A stretch of DNA of 64,000 nucleotides from Pseudomonas tensinigenes (GCF_014268445.2 NZ_CP077089.1:5596001-5660000); one strand, 5' to 3'; positions 37,889 through 49,180 are shown, counted from the stretch's first letter. Made by a program: numbers and translations. Notes: generated by a model from the sequence alone, not told the origin.

Positions 37889-37912
37889 CAAAAGCCGCTG
37901 CGAGGCAGCGGC
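37889..37912 (-). terminator. Intrinsic terminator between bamB and der
   Basis: GCCGCTGC, CTC, GCAGCGGC followed by TTTTG on the minus strand, just upstream of der. It may reduce read-through from bamB, so der probably has its own promoter. Confidence 0.75.
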
Positions 37913-37942
37913 TGGTGCTCGGGGCAACACTGTGGGTGTTCT

Positions 37943-38044
37943 TTGTGGGAGCGAGCCTGCTCGCGAAAAACGCCAAAGCACCGCGTTTATTCAGGCCATC
38001 TGCGTAATCGTTGACGCACATCGCGAGCAGGCTCGCTCCCACAT
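37943..38044. repeat. REP pair, GCGAGCAGGCTCGC family
   Basis: TGTGGGAGCGAGCCTGCTCG and CGAGCAGGCTCGCTCCCACA enclose a longer (about 55 bp) spacer between bamB and der. Confidence 0.88.
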
Positions 38045-38094
38045 TCATACTCACAAGTGAAGCTGCCTGGGGGTGTTAACCCCAAGCATAGTTG

Positions 38095-39246
38095 TTACTT
38101 GATGGTCAGGGCTTCCAGTTTGCCGCTGTTGCCATAAACATAAATCGTGTCACCCACCACCAGCGGACGGGCACGCAGGCCGTCGCTGTCGATGCGCTCG
38201 CGGCCGACGAAACGACCGTCGACCTGGCTCAGCAGGTGCAGATAACCTTCCAGGTCACCCACTGCAACATAGCTGGAGAACACTTCCGGAGCCGACAGTT
38301 GACGGCGGGCCAGCGAGTCGTTGCTCCACAATGCTGTGGTGGAACGTTCGTCGACGCCTTCAACGGTGCCCGAAGACAGGCTCACGTAAACGCTGCCGAA
38401 ACCCTGAGCGATACCAGCGTAGCTCGACGCATCGCGCTGCCAGAGTTGACGACCGCTTTCCAGGTCCAGTGCCGCAACGCGACCCTGGTAGCTGGCAACG
38501 TACAGCGTACCGCCGGACAACAGCAGACCGCCGTCGATATCGACCACGCGCTCCAGTTCCGAACGACCCTGTGGAATCGCGATCCGTTGTTCCCAGACCG
38601 GCACGCCGTTGGAAATGTCCAGAGCGACCACTTTACCGGTCGACAGGCCAGCCACCGCGAGGCGGTTGGTCACCAACGGGGCACTGGTGCCACGCAGGGT
38701 CAGTACGGCCGGCGTGCTGTCATACACCCAGCGCTGGGTACCGGTCGATGCATCAAGACCGATCAGACGATCGTCCTGAGTCTGCACCACCACGACGTCA
38801 CCGTTGTTGGCCGGTGGCGCAAGGACTTCGCTGTTGACGCGGGCACGCCACTTCTCTTCACCGTTGCTGGTGTCCAGAGCGACGACTTCGCCACGCAGCG
38901 TACCGATCAGCACCAGACCGTAACCCACGCCCACGGCGCCGGAGACGGGCAGCTCAAGATCCTGCTTCCACTTCACATCGCCATTGCCGCGATCCATGGC
39001 CATCACCACGCCGGTCACATCGGCCGCGTAGATGGTGTCACCGTCGATCGCCGGCACCAGCATGTTGTAGGTTTCGCCCTGACCGTCACCGATCGAACGA
39101 CTCCACTGCTTTTGCAGAACCACTTCTTCTTTGAAGTCGGTCAGTTCAGCCGGTGGCAATTCTTTCTTGCTGTTGCTGCTGCAACCCGCGGCCAGAAGGG
39201 CCAGAGCCAGCAATGCTGCATGCTTCCAACGGATCACGTCACGCAT
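38095..39246 (-). CDS. bamB: Outer membrane assembly lipoprotein BamB
   Basis: BamB is the beta-propeller lipoprotein of the BAM complex, which inserts outer-membrane proteins. 383 residues with a lipoprotein signal (LLALALLAAGCSSNSKK, Cys at about 19) and repeated PQQ-like blades (VVALDTSNGEEKWRARV, LIGLDASTGTQRWVYDS, VVALDISNGVPVWEQRI). The start at 39246 overlaps the end of yfgM by eight bases, so the two are coupled. Confidence 0.95.
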   Translation of the reverse strand: MRDVIRWKHAALLALALLAAGCSSNSKKELPPAELTDFKEEVVLQKQWSRSIGDGQGETYNMLVPAIDGDTIYAADVTGVVMAMDRGNGDVKWKQDLELPVSGAVGVGYGLVLIGTLRGEVVALDTSNGEEKWRARVNSEVLAPPANNGDVVVVQTQDDRLIGLDASTGTQRWVYDSTPAVLTLRGTSAPLVTNRLAVAGLSTGKVVALDISNGVPVWEQRIAIPQGRSELERVVDIDGGLLLSGGTLYVASYQGRVAALDLESGRQLWQRDASSYAGIAQGFGSVYVSLSSGTVEGVDERSTTALWSNDSLARRQLSAPEVFSSYVAVGDLEGYLHLLSQVDGRFVGRERIDSDGLRARPLVVGDTIYVYGNSGKLEALTIK

Positions 39247-39880
39247 CCCCTTTGGCCAGGTCGTCGAGCTTGATTTGAAGGCCACCGACCGCCGCTTCAT
39301 CCGACAGTGCCGCCTTGGCTTTTTGATACGCCTTGTTCGCGTCATCGGTACGGCCCAGCTGTACCAGCAGGTCGCCCTTGAGTTCTTCGCGAGTGGCCAG
39401 GAACGCCTTGTCGGCGTCGCCGTCGAGCAGTTTCAGGCCGTCTTCAGCCTTGTTCTGCGCACCCAGCACCTGCGCCAGACGCTGACGGGCGATCTCGCCC
39501 AGCGCCGGATTGGCCGGTTTGTCGACGATGGCTTTCAGCTCGGTCGCGGCGTCATCCAGCTTGCCGCTGTCGACCGCCACTTTGGCCACGAACAGGCTGC
39601 CGTACTGCGCGTAGGCAGAACCGCCGAATTCGCTGTTGAGCTTGCCGGCCAGGTCCGCAACGCGGGCGGCGTCAGGCTTGCCGTCAGGCGTCAGCGTGGT
39701 TTCCAGCAATTGCTGATAGAGCACCGAGGCGCCTTGCGACTGGTTGCTCTGATACTTGTGATAAGCCTGCCAGCCGAACACGATGACCAGCGCCAACAGG
39801 CCGCCAGTGACCAGAGGTTTGCCGTTGCGTGTCCACCAGTCCTTCAAATCCGCCAACTGTTCGTCTTCGGTACTCGACAC
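39239..39880 (-). CDS. YfgM-family ancillary SecYEG/BamB-partner protein
   Basis: 213 residues: a short cytoplasmic tail (MSSTEDEQLADLKDWWTRNG), one transmembrane helix (about 23-41) and a periplasmic TPR-like region. YfgM proteins associate with SecYEG and PpiD and are encoded next to bamB in many gamma-proteobacteria, as here. Downstream of hisS with about 40 bp between. Confidence 0.9.
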   Translation of the reverse strand: MSSTEDEQLADLKDWWTRNGKPLVTGGLLALVIVFGWQAYHKYQSNQSQGASVLYQQLLETTLTPDGKPDAARVADLAGKLNSEFGGSAYAQYGSLFVAKVAVDSGKLDDAATELKAIVDKPANPALGEIARQRLAQVLGAQNKAEDGLKLLDGDADKAFLATREELKGDLLVQLGRTDDANKAYQKAKAALSDEAAVGGLQIKLDDLAKGDA

Positions 39881-39921
39881 CCCAATACTCCTTAATCGCT
39901 AAATCGGCTGTTTGGACAGCT

Positions 39922-41211
39922 TCAACCCTGCACGACGCAGGTGGCCAGGTGAGCGGCGAGCGCATCCCAGGCAATGCTTTGTTGTTCGCCCTGGCCACGC
40001 AGGGGTTTGAAACCTACCACTTGCTGGGCCATTTCGTCGTCACCGAGGATCAGTGCGTACAGCGCACCGCTCTTGTCGGCTTTCTTGAACTGGCTTTTGA
40101 AGCTGCCAGCGCCGGCATTGACTTGCAGACGCAGGTTTGGAAGTTGATCACGAACACGTTCAGCCAGGGCCAGACCGGCCAGCTCGGCTTCTTCACCGAA
40201 GGCGCACAGATAGACATCAACCTGACGGGAGATTTCTTCCGGGATCTGCTCCAGGGTTTCCAGCATCAACACCAGACGCTCGATGCCCATGGCGAAACCA
40301 ACGCCGGTGGTCGGCTTGCCGCCCATCTGCTCGACCAGACCGTCGTAACGGCCGCCGGCGCAGACAGTGCCTTGGGCGCCGAGCTTGTCGGTGACCCATT
40401 CGAAAACGGTTTTGCTGTAGTAGTCGAGGCCGCGCACCAGTTTCGGGTTGAGCACGTACGGAATGCCAACGGCATCCAGACGCGCTTTCAAACCTTCGAA
40501 GTGCGCACGGGATTCGTCGTCGAGGTAGTCGGCCATTTTCGGCGCATCGACCAGCACCGCTTGAGTGTCGGCATTTTTCGTGTCGAGCACGCGCAGCGGG
40601 TTGGTTTTCAGGCGACGCTGGCTGTCTTCGTCGAGCTTGTCGTGGTGCGCCGAGAGGTACTCGACCAGCGCTTCACGGTAGCGACCACGGGACTCGCTCG
40701 TGCCGAGGCTGTTGAGTTCGAGTTTGACCGCATCACGAATGCCCAGCTCACCCCACAGGCGCCAGGTCATGGTGATCAGCTCGGCGTCGATGTCCGGACC
40801 GTCGAGGTTGAACACTTCCAGACCGATCTGGTGGAACTGGCGATAACGGCCTTTCTGCGGACGCTCGTGACGGAACATCGGGCCGATGTACCAGAGTTTC
40901 TGCACCTGGCCACCGCCGGTGATGCCGTGCTCAAGCACCGCACGCACGCATGCAGCGGTGCCTTCCGGACGCAGGGTCAGGGAGTCACCGTTGCGGTCTT
41001 CGAAGGTGTACATCTCTTTTTCGACGATGTCGGTCACTTCACCGATCGAGCGTTTGAACAGCTCGGTGAACTCGACGATCGGCATGCGGATCTGCTTATA
41101 ACCGTAGTTATCCAGCAGACGCGCAACGGTGCCCTCGAAATAACGCCACAGCGGGGTCTGTTCGGGCAGGATGTCGTTCATGCCACGAATGGCTTGCAGA
41201 GACTTGCTCAC
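39922..41211 (-). CDS. hisS: Histidyl-tRNA synthetase
   Basis: Class II synthetase that charges tRNA-His. The 429-residue length is usual. Motif 2 region ([20 protein letters not shown]), the histidine-specific loop [12 protein letters not shown] and motif 3 (GFAMGIERL) are all present, and the anticodon-binding domain covers the last 100 residues. Translation starts at GTG (41211), preceded by AAGGA, giving [18 protein letters not shown]. Confidence 0.96.
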   Translation of the reverse strand: MSKSLQAIRGMNDILPEQTPLWRYFEGTVARLLDNYGYKQIRMPIVEFTELFKRSIGEVTDIVEKEMYTFEDRNGDSLTLRPEGTAACVRAVLEHGITGGGQVQKLWYIGPMFRHERPQKGRYRQFHQIGLEVFNLDGPDIDAELITMTWRLWGELGIRDAVKLELNSLGTSESRGRYREALVEYLSAHHDKLDEDSQRRLKTNPLRVLDTKNADTQAVLVDAPKMADYLDDESRAHFEGLKARLDAVGIPYVLNPKLVRGLDYYSKTVFEWVTDKLGAQGTVCAGGRYDGLVEQMGGKPTTGVGFAMGIERLVLMLETLEQIPEEISRQVDVYLCAFGEEAELAGLALAERVRDQLPNLRLQVNAGAGSFKSQFKKADKSGALYALILGDDEMAQQVVGFKPLRGQGEQQSIAWDALAAHLATCVVQG

Positions 41212-41247
41212 TTTAAATCCTTAAATTCGTTCGGCGTTCAGTCAGGC

Positions 41248-42357
41248 TCAGCCGCGCGCGATAACCGCAGCATCAGCTTCGACCTTTTCGGCCGCTTTCT
41301 GGCGGATCAGCCTTTCCAGCTCGTCCACCAGATTGTCATTCGTCAGTTTCTGCGCCGGCTTGCCGTCGATGTAAATCAGGTTTGGCGTGCCGCCGGTCAA
41401 GCCGATATGGGCTTCCTTGGCTTCGCCGGGGCCGTTGACCACGCAACCGATCACCGCGACATCCAGCGGCACCAGCAGGTCTTCAAGGCGCCCTTCCAGC
41501 TCGTTCATGGTTTTCACCACATCGAAGTTCTGCCGCGAGCAACTCGGGCAGGCGATGAAGTTGATGCCACGGGATCGCAGATGCAAAGACTTGAGAATGT
41601 CGTAACCGACCTTCACTTCCTCGACCGGGTCGGCCGCCAGCGAGATGCGGATAGTATCGCCAATCCCCTCGGCGAGCAGCATACCTAGGCCCACGGCGGA
41701 TTTCACTGTGCCCGAACGCAATCCACCGGCTTCGGTGATGCCCAGGTGCAGCGGCTGAACGATTTCTTTCGCCAGCAAGCGATAGGCTTCGACGGCCATG
41801 AACACGTCGGAAGCTTTCACGCTGACCTTGAAGTCCTGGAAGTTCAGGCGTTCGAGATGCTCAACGTGACGCAGCGCGGATTCAACCAGCGCAGCCGGAG
41901 TCGGTTCGCCGTATTTTTTTTGCAGGTCTTTTTCCAGCGAACCGGCGTTGACGCCGATGCGGATCGGAATACCGCGATCACGCGCAGCATCAACCACAGA
42001 GCGAACACGGTCTTCGCGACCGATGTTGCCCGGGTTGATACGCAGGCAATCGACACCCAGTTCGGCGACGCGCAAGGCAATCTTGTAGTCGAAGTGGATG
42101 TCGGCAACCAGCGGCACCTTGACCAGTTGCTTGATCTTGCCGAACGCCTCGGCGGCGTCCATGTCCGGTACCGAAACGCGAACGATGTCGACGCCGGCGG
42201 CTTCCAGACGATTGATTTGCGCAACAGTGGCGGCAACGTCATTGGTGTCGCTGTTGGTCATGCTCTGCACCGCGATCGGCGCATCGCCGCCCACCGGTAC
42301 GTTGCCGACCCAGATCTTGCGCGAAACGCGACGTTTGATTGGAGATTCGCCGTGCAT
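41248..42357 (-). CDS. ispG: 4-hydroxy-3-methylbut-2-enyl-diphosphate synthase (flavodoxin)
   Basis: IspG carries out the penultimate step of the MEP isoprenoid pathway using a [4Fe-4S] cluster. 369 residues with a TIM barrel ([28 protein letters not shown]) and a C-terminal cluster domain with Cys ligands in [13 protein letters not shown] and [11 protein letters not shown]. It sits between rodZ and hisS with short gaps, as in other pseudomonads. Confidence 0.96.
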   Translation of the reverse strand: MHGESPIKRRVSRKIWVGNVPVGGDAPIAVQSMTNSDTNDVAATVAQINRLEAAGVDIVRVSVPDMDAAEAFGKIKQLVKVPLVADIHFDYKIALRVAELGVDCLRINPGNIGREDRVRSVVDAARDRGIPIRIGVNAGSLEKDLQKKYGEPTPAALVESALRHVEHLERLNFQDFKVSVKASDVFMAVEAYRLLAKEIVQPLHLGITEAGGLRSGTVKSAVGLGMLLAEGIGDTIRISLAADPVEEVKVGYDILKSLHLRSRGINFIACPSCSRQNFDVVKTMNELEGRLEDLLVPLDVAVIGCVVNGPGEAKEAHIGLTGGTPNLIYIDGKPAQKLTNDNLVDELERLIRQKAAEKVEADAAVIARG

Positions 42358-42360
42358 GAC

Positions 42361-43395
42361 TTATTGACCCAACTTCAGGCGAGCAGTCTCGCCACTGGTG
42401 AACGGAGCGATATCGACCGGTTGGCCGTTGTAGCTGACCTGTGCGGCGCGAGCTACGCCCAGACGTACGTTAAGCGGCGGCTTGCCGGAAACGGTCACGC
42501 TGTCGCCTTTATGCTTGAGACCACTGAAAATCACTTTGCCACGGCCATCGGTCACTTGTGCCCAGCAATCGGCGCTGAACTGCAGTTGTACCTGACCATC
42601 GCCAGCCACCGGAGCGGCAGCTTCTGCGGTGGCCGCCGATGCAGCAGGAACAACCGGAGCGGTAACGGTCGGCGCTGGAGTGGCCGGCGCGTTTGGTGCT
42701 GGAGTAACCGGGGTGGTGACAACCGGCGCTGGCGTGTGACCCGGAGTAGTCGGCGTTGCAGCTGGAGCAACCGGTGCCGTTGGAGCAGCACCTTCGGCAC
42801 CGGCCGATTCAGCCGTGGCTTCCGACTGAGGCAGCGCCAGCGCTGTAGAAGTATCGACCTGATTTTCCTCGACAGCCTGATCTTCCGGCTCGTCGATCGG
42901 GTGAATCTGGGTCGTGCCGTCAGCACCTTCGACTTCAACGTGCTCAGGGGCCAGGGACGTCAGGTCCTTGGTGCGCTGCGAAGTCTGATCCTGCCACCAG
43001 ACGAAACCGCCGCCGATGACCGCGATCAGCAACAGCAGGCTGACAATACGCAAAATGGTGTGGGAAACCCGCACCGGCTCTTCGATACGGCCGAGGGCAT
43101 GAACGTTGCTGCCCTGGGAGTCGGTGCCGGTGGACTGGTCGAATTGCTGAACCAGAACGGTCTGGTCCATGCCGAGCAACTTGGCATAGGCGCGAATATA
43201 ACCGCGAGCGAAGGTATGCCCCGGCAGCTTGTCGAAAGCGCCGGCTTCAAGATTGCTCAGGGAAGTCACGGTGAGGTTGAGCTTGAGGGCCACTTCGGCC
43301 AGCGACCAGCCATTGCTTTCGCGGGCCTGGCGCAGGGTCTCACCGGGGTTAACGCGATTCGCTGCTACAACTTCGGGATGCGCCGCTTTCATCAT
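42361..43395 (-). CDS. rodZ: Cytoskeletal/cell-shape protein RodZ
   Basis: 344 residues. An N-terminal helix-turn-helix of the RodZ type (about 18-90, LRQARESNGWSLAEVALKLN) is followed by a single transmembrane helix (ILRIVSLLLLIAVIGGGFVWW, about 112-132), a long Ala/Pro/Thr-rich periplasmic linker (about 190-255) and a C-terminal DUF4115 beta domain (about 265-344). RodZ links MreB filaments to the elongasome. The gene overlaps pilW by four bases and stops just before ispG. Confidence 0.94.
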   Translation of the reverse strand: MMKAAHPEVVAANRVNPGETLRQARESNGWSLAEVALKLNLTVTSLSNLEAGAFDKLPGHTFARGYIRAYAKLLGMDQTVLVQQFDQSTGTDSQGSNVHALGRIEEPVRVSHTILRIVSLLLLIAVIGGGFVWWQDQTSQRTKDLTSLAPEHVEVEGADGTTQIHPIDEPEDQAVEENQVDTSTALALPQSEATAESAGAEGAAPTAPVAPAATPTTPGHTPAPVVTTPVTPAPNAPATPAPTVTAPVVPAASAATAEAAAPVAGDGQVQLQFSADCWAQVTDGRGKVIFSGLKHKGDSVTVSGKPPLNVRLGVARAAQVSYNGQPVDIAPFTSGETARLKLGQ

Positions 43396-44150
43396 TGCTC
43401 CGACAGGTATTGCTGATATTCCGGCGTACCGGGATAGAGTCGTTTTAATTGCAGGCCATAACTGGCGGCCTTGTCGCGATCTTCAAACACTTTTGCCAGC
43501 CGAACGCCGAGCAATAGACTACGTGCATTTTGTTCGGTCAGCAGGCTGAAACGGTCGTAATAATCACGCGCGGGCACATAATGCCTGTCTTCGAAGGACA
43601 ACTCAGCCATTTCCAGCAATGCGCGTGGTTGTTGCCGGTTCAAACGCAGTGCTTTTTCCAACTGCTGCTGCGCCAGATCACGCTGACCGAGCTTCGCCGC
43701 CGTCATGCCGAGGTTTTCAAACACACGCGAACGCTCAGGATACAGGGTATCGGCGGCGGCCTGTTCAAAACGCTCGTAGGCTTCTTTATAACGCTGTTGT
43801 TCGTAGAGAAAACTGCCGTAGTTATTGAGAATGCGCGCATCGGCGGGACGGGAGGACAAAGCCTTGCGGAAGTGTTCGTCGGCCAGCTCAGGCTCCATTT
43901 CGGACTGAAACACCAAGCCGAGGGCAGCGTTGGCGTCAGGATCGGAACCGTCGATATCCAGCGCCTTCTTCAGCGGCACCTTGGCCCGCTCGCTCATGCC
44001 TTGCTGCAAGTACCCCAGCCCCAACTGCACATAGGCAGCCCGCGCTTCATCGCGGCCCTTGCTGGTCTTCATCGGGTTGTAGTCACCCGACAGGACACAA
44101 CCAGCACACAGGCTGGCCAACAGCAACAGCAGCGCAAAGCGCAGGGACAT
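43392..44150 (-). CDS. pilW: Type IV pilus biogenesis/stability lipoprotein PilW (PilF)
   Basis: 252 residues with a lipoprotein signal (LLLLASLCAGCVLSG) and about six TPR motifs. It is the pilotin-like protein that brings the PilQ secretin to the outer membrane. The gene lies between rlmN and rodZ, its standard position, and overlaps the rodZ start (ATGA). PilF is the P. aeruginosa name. Confidence 0.93.
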   Translation of the reverse strand: MSLRFALLLLLASLCAGCVLSGDYNPMKTSKGRDEARAAYVQLGLGYLQQGMSERAKVPLKKALDIDGSDPDANAALGLVFQSEMEPELADEHFRKALSSRPADARILNNYGSFLYEQQRYKEAYERFEQAAADTLYPERSRVFENLGMTAAKLGQRDLAQQQLEKALRLNRQQPRALLEMAELSFEDRHYVPARDYYDRFSLLTEQNARSLLLGVRLAKVFEDRDKAASYGLQLKRLYPGTPEYQQYLSEQ

Positions 44151-44162
44151 AGAGATCCTCTC

Positions 44163-45311
44163 TTAGTTAGTGTTCGCGGCGTTCTGTGCCAGATCGCTGT
44201 CGGCGCTCAACTCGCGCACGGCGATGTAACGTTCGCTGCGACGGGTGCGATCCAGCACCTGCCCTACCAGTTGACCACATGCGGCGTCGATGTCTTCACC
44301 ACGGGTGGTGCGGACCGTGACGTTGAAACCGGCCTGATGCAACTGATCCTGGAACCGACGGATCGCGTTGTTGCTCGGACGCTCGTACCCGGAGTGCGGG
44401 AACGGGTTGAACGGAATCAGGTTGATCTTGCACGGAATATTCTTCAGCAACTCGATCATCTCAACGGCGTGTTCAACCTTGTCGTTGATGTCCTTGAGCA
44501 AGGTGTACTCGATGGTCAGCACACGTTTCTCGCCAAGGGCGGACATGTAGCGCTGGCACGACTCGAGCAGCATCTTAAGCGGATATTTCTTGTTGATCGG
44601 CACCAATTGGTTACGCAATGCGTCATTCGGTGCGTGCAGGGACAACGCCAGGGACACGTCGATGTGCTTGGCCAGCTCATCGATCATCGGCACCACACCC
44701 GAGGTGGACAGGGTCACGCGGCGCTTGGATATCCCGTAGCCGAGGTCGTCCATCATCAGATGCATGGCGGCGACGACGTTGTCGAAGTTCAGCAGCGGCT
44801 CACCCATGCCCATCATCACCACGTTGGTGATGGCACGGTCGACGGTTGCCGGGACACTACCGAAAGATTTGTTGGCAATCCACACCTGGCCGATGACTTC
44901 GGCGGCGGTGAGGTTGCTATTGAAGCCTTGCTTGCCGGTGGAGCAGAAACTGCAATCCAGGGCACAGCCTGCCTGGGACGAAACGCACAGAGTGCCGCGT
45001 TTGCCCTGGGGAATGTATACGGTCTCGACGCAGCTGCCGGACGCCACGCGCACCACCCACTTACGGGTGCCGTCGCTGGAGATGTCCTCGCTGACCACTT
45101 CCGGACCACGGACCTCAGCAATAGCCTTGAGCTTGTCGCGCAAGGCCTTGCTGACGTTCGTCATGGCGTCGAAATCATCGACACCAAAGTGGTGAATCCA
45201 TTTCATTACCTGACCGGCACGGAAACGCTTCTCCCCGATTGAGTCGAAGAATTTTTCCATTTCCTGTTGAGTCAGACCCAGCAGGTTGGTTTTTACAGTC
45301 GATGTAGTCAT
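44163..45311 (-). CDS. rlmN: 23S rRNA A2503 / tRNA A37 C2-methyltransferase RlmN
   Basis: Radical-SAM enzyme that methylates C2 of A2503 in 23S rRNA and A37 in some tRNAs. 382 residues. The cluster motif [15 protein letters not shown] and the catalytic Cys region near the C-terminus ([16 protein letters not shown]) are intact. It follows ndk by about 28 bp and precedes pilW. Confidence 0.96.
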   Translation of the reverse strand: MTTSTVKTNLLGLTQQEMEKFFDSIGEKRFRAGQVMKWIHHFGVDDFDAMTNVSKALRDKLKAIAEVRGPEVVSEDISSDGTRKWVVRVASGSCVETVYIPQGKRGTLCVSSQAGCALDCSFCSTGKQGFNSNLTAAEVIGQVWIANKSFGSVPATVDRAITNVVMMGMGEPLLNFDNVVAAMHLMMDDLGYGISKRRVTLSTSGVVPMIDELAKHIDVSLALSLHAPNDALRNQLVPINKKYPLKMLLESCQRYMSALGEKRVLTIEYTLLKDINDKVEHAVEMIELLKNIPCKINLIPFNPFPHSGYERPSNNAIRRFQDQLHQAGFNVTVRTTRGEDIDAACGQLVGQVLDRTRRSERYIAVRELSADSDLAQNAANTN

Positions 45312-45339
45312 GGATTCACCTTCACTCTTAAGCCAATGC

Positions 45340-45765
45340 TTAGCGAGTGGTTACTTCAGTAGCTGCGAAGAAGTACGAGATTTCACGAGCAGCTGCGGCT
45401 TCGGAGTCCGAACCGTGAACAGCGTTGGCGTCGATGGAATCAGCGAAGTCAGCGCGGATGGTGCCGGCAGCAGCTTCTTTAGGGTTGGTAGCGCCCATCA
45501 GCTCACGGTTCAGAGCGATAGCGTTTTCGCCTTCCAGAACCTGAACAACAACAGGACCGGAGATCATGAAAGCAACCAGGTCGCCGAAGAAACCACGAGC
45601 GCTGTGCTCAGCGTAGAAGCCTTCAGCTTCAGCTTTGGACAGTTGCTTCAGTTTCGAAGCTACAACGCGCAGGCCGGCTTTTTCGAAACGAGTGGTGATT
45701 TCGCCGATGACGTTTTTTGCAACAGCGTCAGGCTTGATGATGGAGAAAGTGCGTTGAACAGCCAT
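45340..45765 (-). CDS. ndk: Nucleoside diphosphate kinase
   Basis: Transfers the terminal phosphate between NTPs and NDPs. 141 residues, the standard length. The phosphorylated His lies in [10 protein letters not shown], and the N-terminal [12 protein letters not shown] is diagnostic. First gene of the ndk-rlmN-pilW-rodZ block; a terminator of the isc operon lies just upstream. Confidence 0.97.
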   Translation of the reverse strand: MAVQRTFSIIKPDAVAKNVIGEITTRFEKAGLRVVASKLKQLSKAEAEGFYAEHSARGFFGDLVAFMISGPVVVQVLEGENAIALNRELMGATNPKEAAAGTIRADFADSIDANAVHGSDSEAAAAREISYFFAATEVTTR

Positions 45766-45799
45766 GGTGTAACTCCAGAAACGGTAATTTGCGAAAAAT

Positions 45800-45828
45800 T
45801 AAACCCGCGAATTATACGCGGGTTCTTG
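45800..45828 (-). terminator. isc operon intrinsic terminator
   Basis: AACCCGCG, loop, CGCGGGTT followed on the minus strand by TAATTTTTCG. It lies between iscX and ndk. Confidence 0.8.
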
Positions 45829-45853
45829 GGTATTGCCTAACCTGCGAGGACGA

Positions 45854-46054
45854 TCAGTCCAATTCATCATTCCAGAGCTGCTGAACTGCTTCCAACACCT
45901 TCTCGCCGACCCGGCCAGAGTTAGCGTCGAAGTCAGGCAGCTCTTTGATCCACTGCTGCAACTCGACGAAATTGACAGAATACGGATCTACACCCGGCTT
46001 GGCCTCGGCCAGTTCTTCTGCAATACGTTGAACATCATTCCAACCGTAGCTCAT
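45854..46054 (-). CDS. iscX: Fe-S assembly protein IscX
   Basis: 66-residue acidic protein of the IscX family (SYGWNDVQRIAEELAEAKPG), which binds iron and IscS and tunes cysteine desulfurase activity. Last gene of the isc operon, 14 bp after fdx. Confidence 0.94.
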   Translation of the reverse strand: MSYGWNDVQRIAEELAEAKPGVDPYSVNFVELQQWIKELPDFDANSGRVGEKVLEAVQQLWNDELD

Positions 46055-46068
46055 GACAGTCTTACCAG

Positions 46069-46410
46069 TCAGTGCGGCGCTTCGGCCGCATGGTTAAGCG
46101 AATATTTCGGAATTTCGACGGTGATGTCTTCTTCACCAACAATAGCCTGGCAAGCCAGACGCGATTGCGCTTCCAGACCCCAGGCACGATCGAGGAAGTC
46201 TTCTTCCAGCTCGTCAGCCTCTTCCATCGAGTCGAAACCCTCGCGGATGATGCAGTGGCAGGTGGTGCAAGCGCAGACGCCGCCGCAGGCGCTTTCCATC
46301 TCGATGTGGTGTTCGTGGGCCAGTTCGAGAATCGATGTGCCGGGCGCAGCCTCGACCACCATGCCTTCAGGGCAGAACTTCTCGTGGGGCAGAAAAATGA
46401 CCTGCGGCAT
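46069..46410 (-). CDS. fdx: ISC [2Fe-2S] ferredoxin
   Basis: 113 residues. Cys ligands in ACGGVCACTTCHC and a later Cys (LACQA) hold the [2Fe-2S] cluster. It supplies electrons for cluster assembly on IscU. The start overlaps the hscA stop by one base. Confidence 0.95.
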   Translation of the reverse strand: MPQVIFLPHEKFCPEGMVVEAAPGTSILELAHEHHIEMESACGGVCACTTCHCIIREGFDSMEEADELEEDFLDRAWGLEAQSRLACQAIVGEEDITVEIPKYSLNHAAEAPH

Positions 46411-48275
46411 CAGATATCCTCGATTTCATTCAGATTGCGCCCCGACAGAGCGGCTTTCACCGTCAGATCCATGCGGCGGGCAGCAAAAGCATCGGTCACT
46501 TGCGACAGACGCTTGGTCTGCTGCTCGATGGCGTAACCATCAGTACCTTTCATCAGTTCGGCCAATTCCTGCAGCTGCAGGTCGATAACCATGCGCTCTT
46601 CGGCGTCGAGCAAACGCTCGCCATCGGCTTCCAGAGCGCCCTGCACCGCTTCGATCAGGCGCTGGGCATCGACTTGCTGCTCACGCAGGACGCGGGCGAC
46701 CTTGTCGTCATTGGCGTGCTGAAACGAATCTTTCAGCATCTTGGCAATCTCGCCGTCGGTCAGACCGTAGGACGGTTTGACCTGAATGCTCGCCTCAACG
46801 CCCGAACCCAGCTCACGGGCAGAAACGCTGAGCAGGCCGTCGGCGTCGACCTGGAAGGTCACGCGAATCTTCGCTGCACCGGCGACCATCGCCGGGATAC
46901 CACGCAATTCGAAGCGCGCCAATGAACGGCAGTCGCTGATCAGCTCGCGCTCGCCCTGCAGAACGTGGATCGCCATGGCCGACTGGCCGTCTTTATAAGT
47001 AGTGAAATCTTGTGCGCGAGCGACGGGGATGGTGGTGTTGCGCGGAATCACCTTCTCCATCAGGCCGCCCATGGTTTCCAGCCCCAGGGACAGCGGAATC
47101 ACGTCGAGCAGCAGCAGTTCGCCGCCATCACGCTTGTTGCCAGCCAATGTGTCGGCCTGGATCGCGGCACCGATGGCCACCACTTGATCCGGGTCGATTT
47201 CAGTCAGCGGCTGACGACCAAAGGCTTCGGCAACAGCTTCGCGAACACGCGGAACGCGGGTCGAACCGCCAACCATGACCACGGCGTGCACGTCTTCCAG
47301 CTCAATTCCGGAATCGCGAACGGCGCGACGGCAGGCTTTCAGGCTGCGCGCGACCATTGGCTCGATCAACGCATCGAAGGCTTCGCGAGTCAGCGGCGCT
47401 TTCCAGTCGCCATAGGCCACTTCAACGCTGGCCGCATCGGTCAGCGCTTCTTTGGCCGCACAAGCGGTTTGCAACAGATTGCGTTGTGCGCCCGGATCGA
47501 GATCGGCGGACAGGCCCGCGCTCTCGATGATCCAGCCAGCAATCGCGTGATCAAAGTCGTCGCCGCCCAGCGCGCTGTCGCCGCCAGTGGCCAGAACCTC
47601 GAAAACACCGCCAGTCAGACGCAGAATCGAAATATCGAAGGTGCCGCCGCCCAGATCATAAATTGCGACCAGGCCTTCAGCGTGTTGATCCAGACCGTAC
47701 GCCACAGCGGCCGCAGTCGGCTCATTGAGCAGACGCAGCACGTTCAGACCGGCCAATTTGGCCGCATCCTTGGTGGCTTGGCGCTGGGCATCATCGAAGT
47801 AAGCAGGAACGGTGATCACCGCGCCCACCAGTTCGCCACCCAAGGTCGCTTCAGCGCGCTGACGCAGCACCTTGAGGATATCGGCGGAGACTTCGACCGG
47901 GCTTTTCGGGCCCTGCACGGTGTCGATGAACGGCATGTGCGACTCGCCACCGACAAAGCGGTATGGCAGTTGTTCGCCCAATTGCTTGACGTCGGACAGA
48001 CCACGACCCATCAAGCGCTTGACCGACAGCACGGTGTTCAAAGGATCGGAAGCGGCAGCCAGTTTGGCCGACTCGCCGACTTCGACGCGATCGGCGTGGT
48101 AACGCACAGCAGACGGCAGGATGACCTGCCCGTTTGCGTCGGCCAACGGCTCGGAAAGACCACTGCGCAACGCAGCGACCAGCGAATTGGTAGTGCCCAA
48201 GTCGATCCCCACAGCCAGACGACGCTGGTGCGGTTGAGGACTTTGGCCGGGTTCGGCGATCTGCAGTAGGGCCAT
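46410..48275 (-). CDS. hscA: Fe-S cluster chaperone HscA (Hsp70)
   Basis: 621-residue Hsp70 specialised for IscU. The ATPase domain has [14 protein letters not shown] and [14 protein letters not shown]; the substrate-binding domain follows from about residue 390. With HscB it drives cluster transfer from IscU. Fits between hscB and fdx in standard operon order. Confidence 0.96.
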   Translation of the reverse strand: MALLQIAEPGQSPQPHQRRLAVGIDLGTTNSLVAALRSGLSEPLADANGQVILPSAVRYHADRVEVGESAKLAAASDPLNTVLSVKRLMGRGLSDVKQLGEQLPYRFVGGESHMPFIDTVQGPKSPVEVSADILKVLRQRAEATLGGELVGAVITVPAYFDDAQRQATKDAAKLAGLNVLRLLNEPTAAAVAYGLDQHAEGLVAIYDLGGGTFDISILRLTGGVFEVLATGGDSALGGDDFDHAIAGWIIESAGLSADLDPGAQRNLLQTACAAKEALTDAASVEVAYGDWKAPLTREAFDALIEPMVARSLKACRRAVRDSGIELEDVHAVVMVGGSTRVPRVREAVAEAFGRQPLTEIDPDQVVAIGAAIQADTLAGNKRDGGELLLLDVIPLSLGLETMGGLMEKVIPRNTTIPVARAQDFTTYKDGQSAMAIHVLQGERELISDCRSLARFELRGIPAMVAGAAKIRVTFQVDADGLLSVSARELGSGVEASIQVKPSYGLTDGEIAKMLKDSFQHANDDKVARVLREQQVDAQRLIEAVQGALEADGERLLDAEERMVIDLQLQELAELMKGTDGYAIEQQTKRLSQVTDAFAARRMDLTVKAALSGRNLNEIEDI

Positions 48276-48326
48276 CGTGATCAGGACTTATCTGTATATC
48301 AGGCGTGCGACCGGAGCGGCACTGGG

Positions 48327-48848
48327 TTAATCGTCGAGGCGCTCTTCTAACTGGCGCACTTCGTAGGTGAGCTTGTCGAGGAACTGCATGCGCCGCATCA
48401 GGCGTTCGGCCTGTTCGCGTTGCGCTGCATCATCCCAACAGGCTGCGAAGCTTTCATTGAGTTCTTCCTGAGCCACTTTCAAGCGCCGCTTGAACACCGC
48501 GACACCGTCGAGGTCGGCACTGTCCTGGAGGTCTTCAAGTTCTTCGCGCCATTGCATCTGCTGCAGAAGAAACTCGGGATCATGGACCGTGACTTCCATC
48601 GGCACCTCATGCCCGCTGATGGTCAGCAGGTAGCGTGCGCGCTGGGCCGGACTCTTCAGCGTCTGATAGGCGTCGTTGAGCCGCGCAGACTGCTCGAGTG
48701 CCGACCGCTGCTCACGCTCGGAAGCGTCGGCAAAGCGGTCAGGATGAACACCGCGCGCCAACTCACGATAGCGCGTGGCCAACTGCTCGAGATCCAGACG
48801 GAAGCCCGGTTGCAGCTCGAATAAAGCAAAATGACAAGGAATACCCAC
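48327..48848 (-). CDS. hscB: Fe-S cluster co-chaperone HscB (J protein)
   Basis: 173 residues from a GTG at 48848, giving the typical beginning [16 protein letters not shown]. The longer open frame to 48887 would overlap iscA and is not supported. The J domain carries HPDRF in its loop. HscB presents IscU to HscA and stimulates its ATPase. Confidence 0.94.
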   Translation of the reverse strand: MGIPCHFALFELQPGFRLDLEQLATRYRELARGVHPDRFADASEREQRSALEQSARLNDAYQTLKSPAQRARYLLTISGHEVPMEVTVHDPEFLLQQMQWREELEDLQDSADLDGVAVFKRRLKVAQEELNESFAACWDDAAQREQAERLMRRMQFLDKLTYEVRQLEERLDD

Positions 48849-48856
48849 GACAAGCC

Positions 48857-49180
48857 TCAGATGTTGAAGCTTTCGCCGCAGCCACATTCACCGCGTACGT
48901 TGGGGTTGTTGAACTTGAAGCCTTCGTTCAACCCTTCCTTGACGAAGTCGAGCTCGGTGCCGTCCAGGTAGGCGAGGCTTTTCGGGTCGATGATCACTTT
49001 TTCGCCGTGACTCTCGAACACCTGATCCTCTGCAACCACCTCGTCGACAAACTCCAGCACGTAGGCAAGGCCGGAACAGCCTGTGGTGCGAACCCCCAGA
49101 CGAATCCCTTCACCTTTGCCGCGCCCGTCGAGGGAGCGCCGCACGTGTCGAGCAGCCGCTTCTGTCATGCTGATAGCCAT
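48857..49180 (-). CDS. iscA: Iron-sulfur assembly protein IscA
   Basis: 107 residues, A-type scaffold. The three conserved Cys are present: [14 protein letters not shown] and the C-terminal [11 protein letters not shown]. The ATG at 49180 ([15 protein letters not shown]) is the family start. It lies between iscU and hscB. Confidence 0.95.
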   Translation of the reverse strand: MAISMTEAAARHVRRSLDGRGKGEGIRLGVRTTGCSGLAYVLEFVDEVVAEDQVFESHGEKVIIDPKSLAYLDGTELDFVKEGLNEGFKFNNPNVRGECGCGESFNI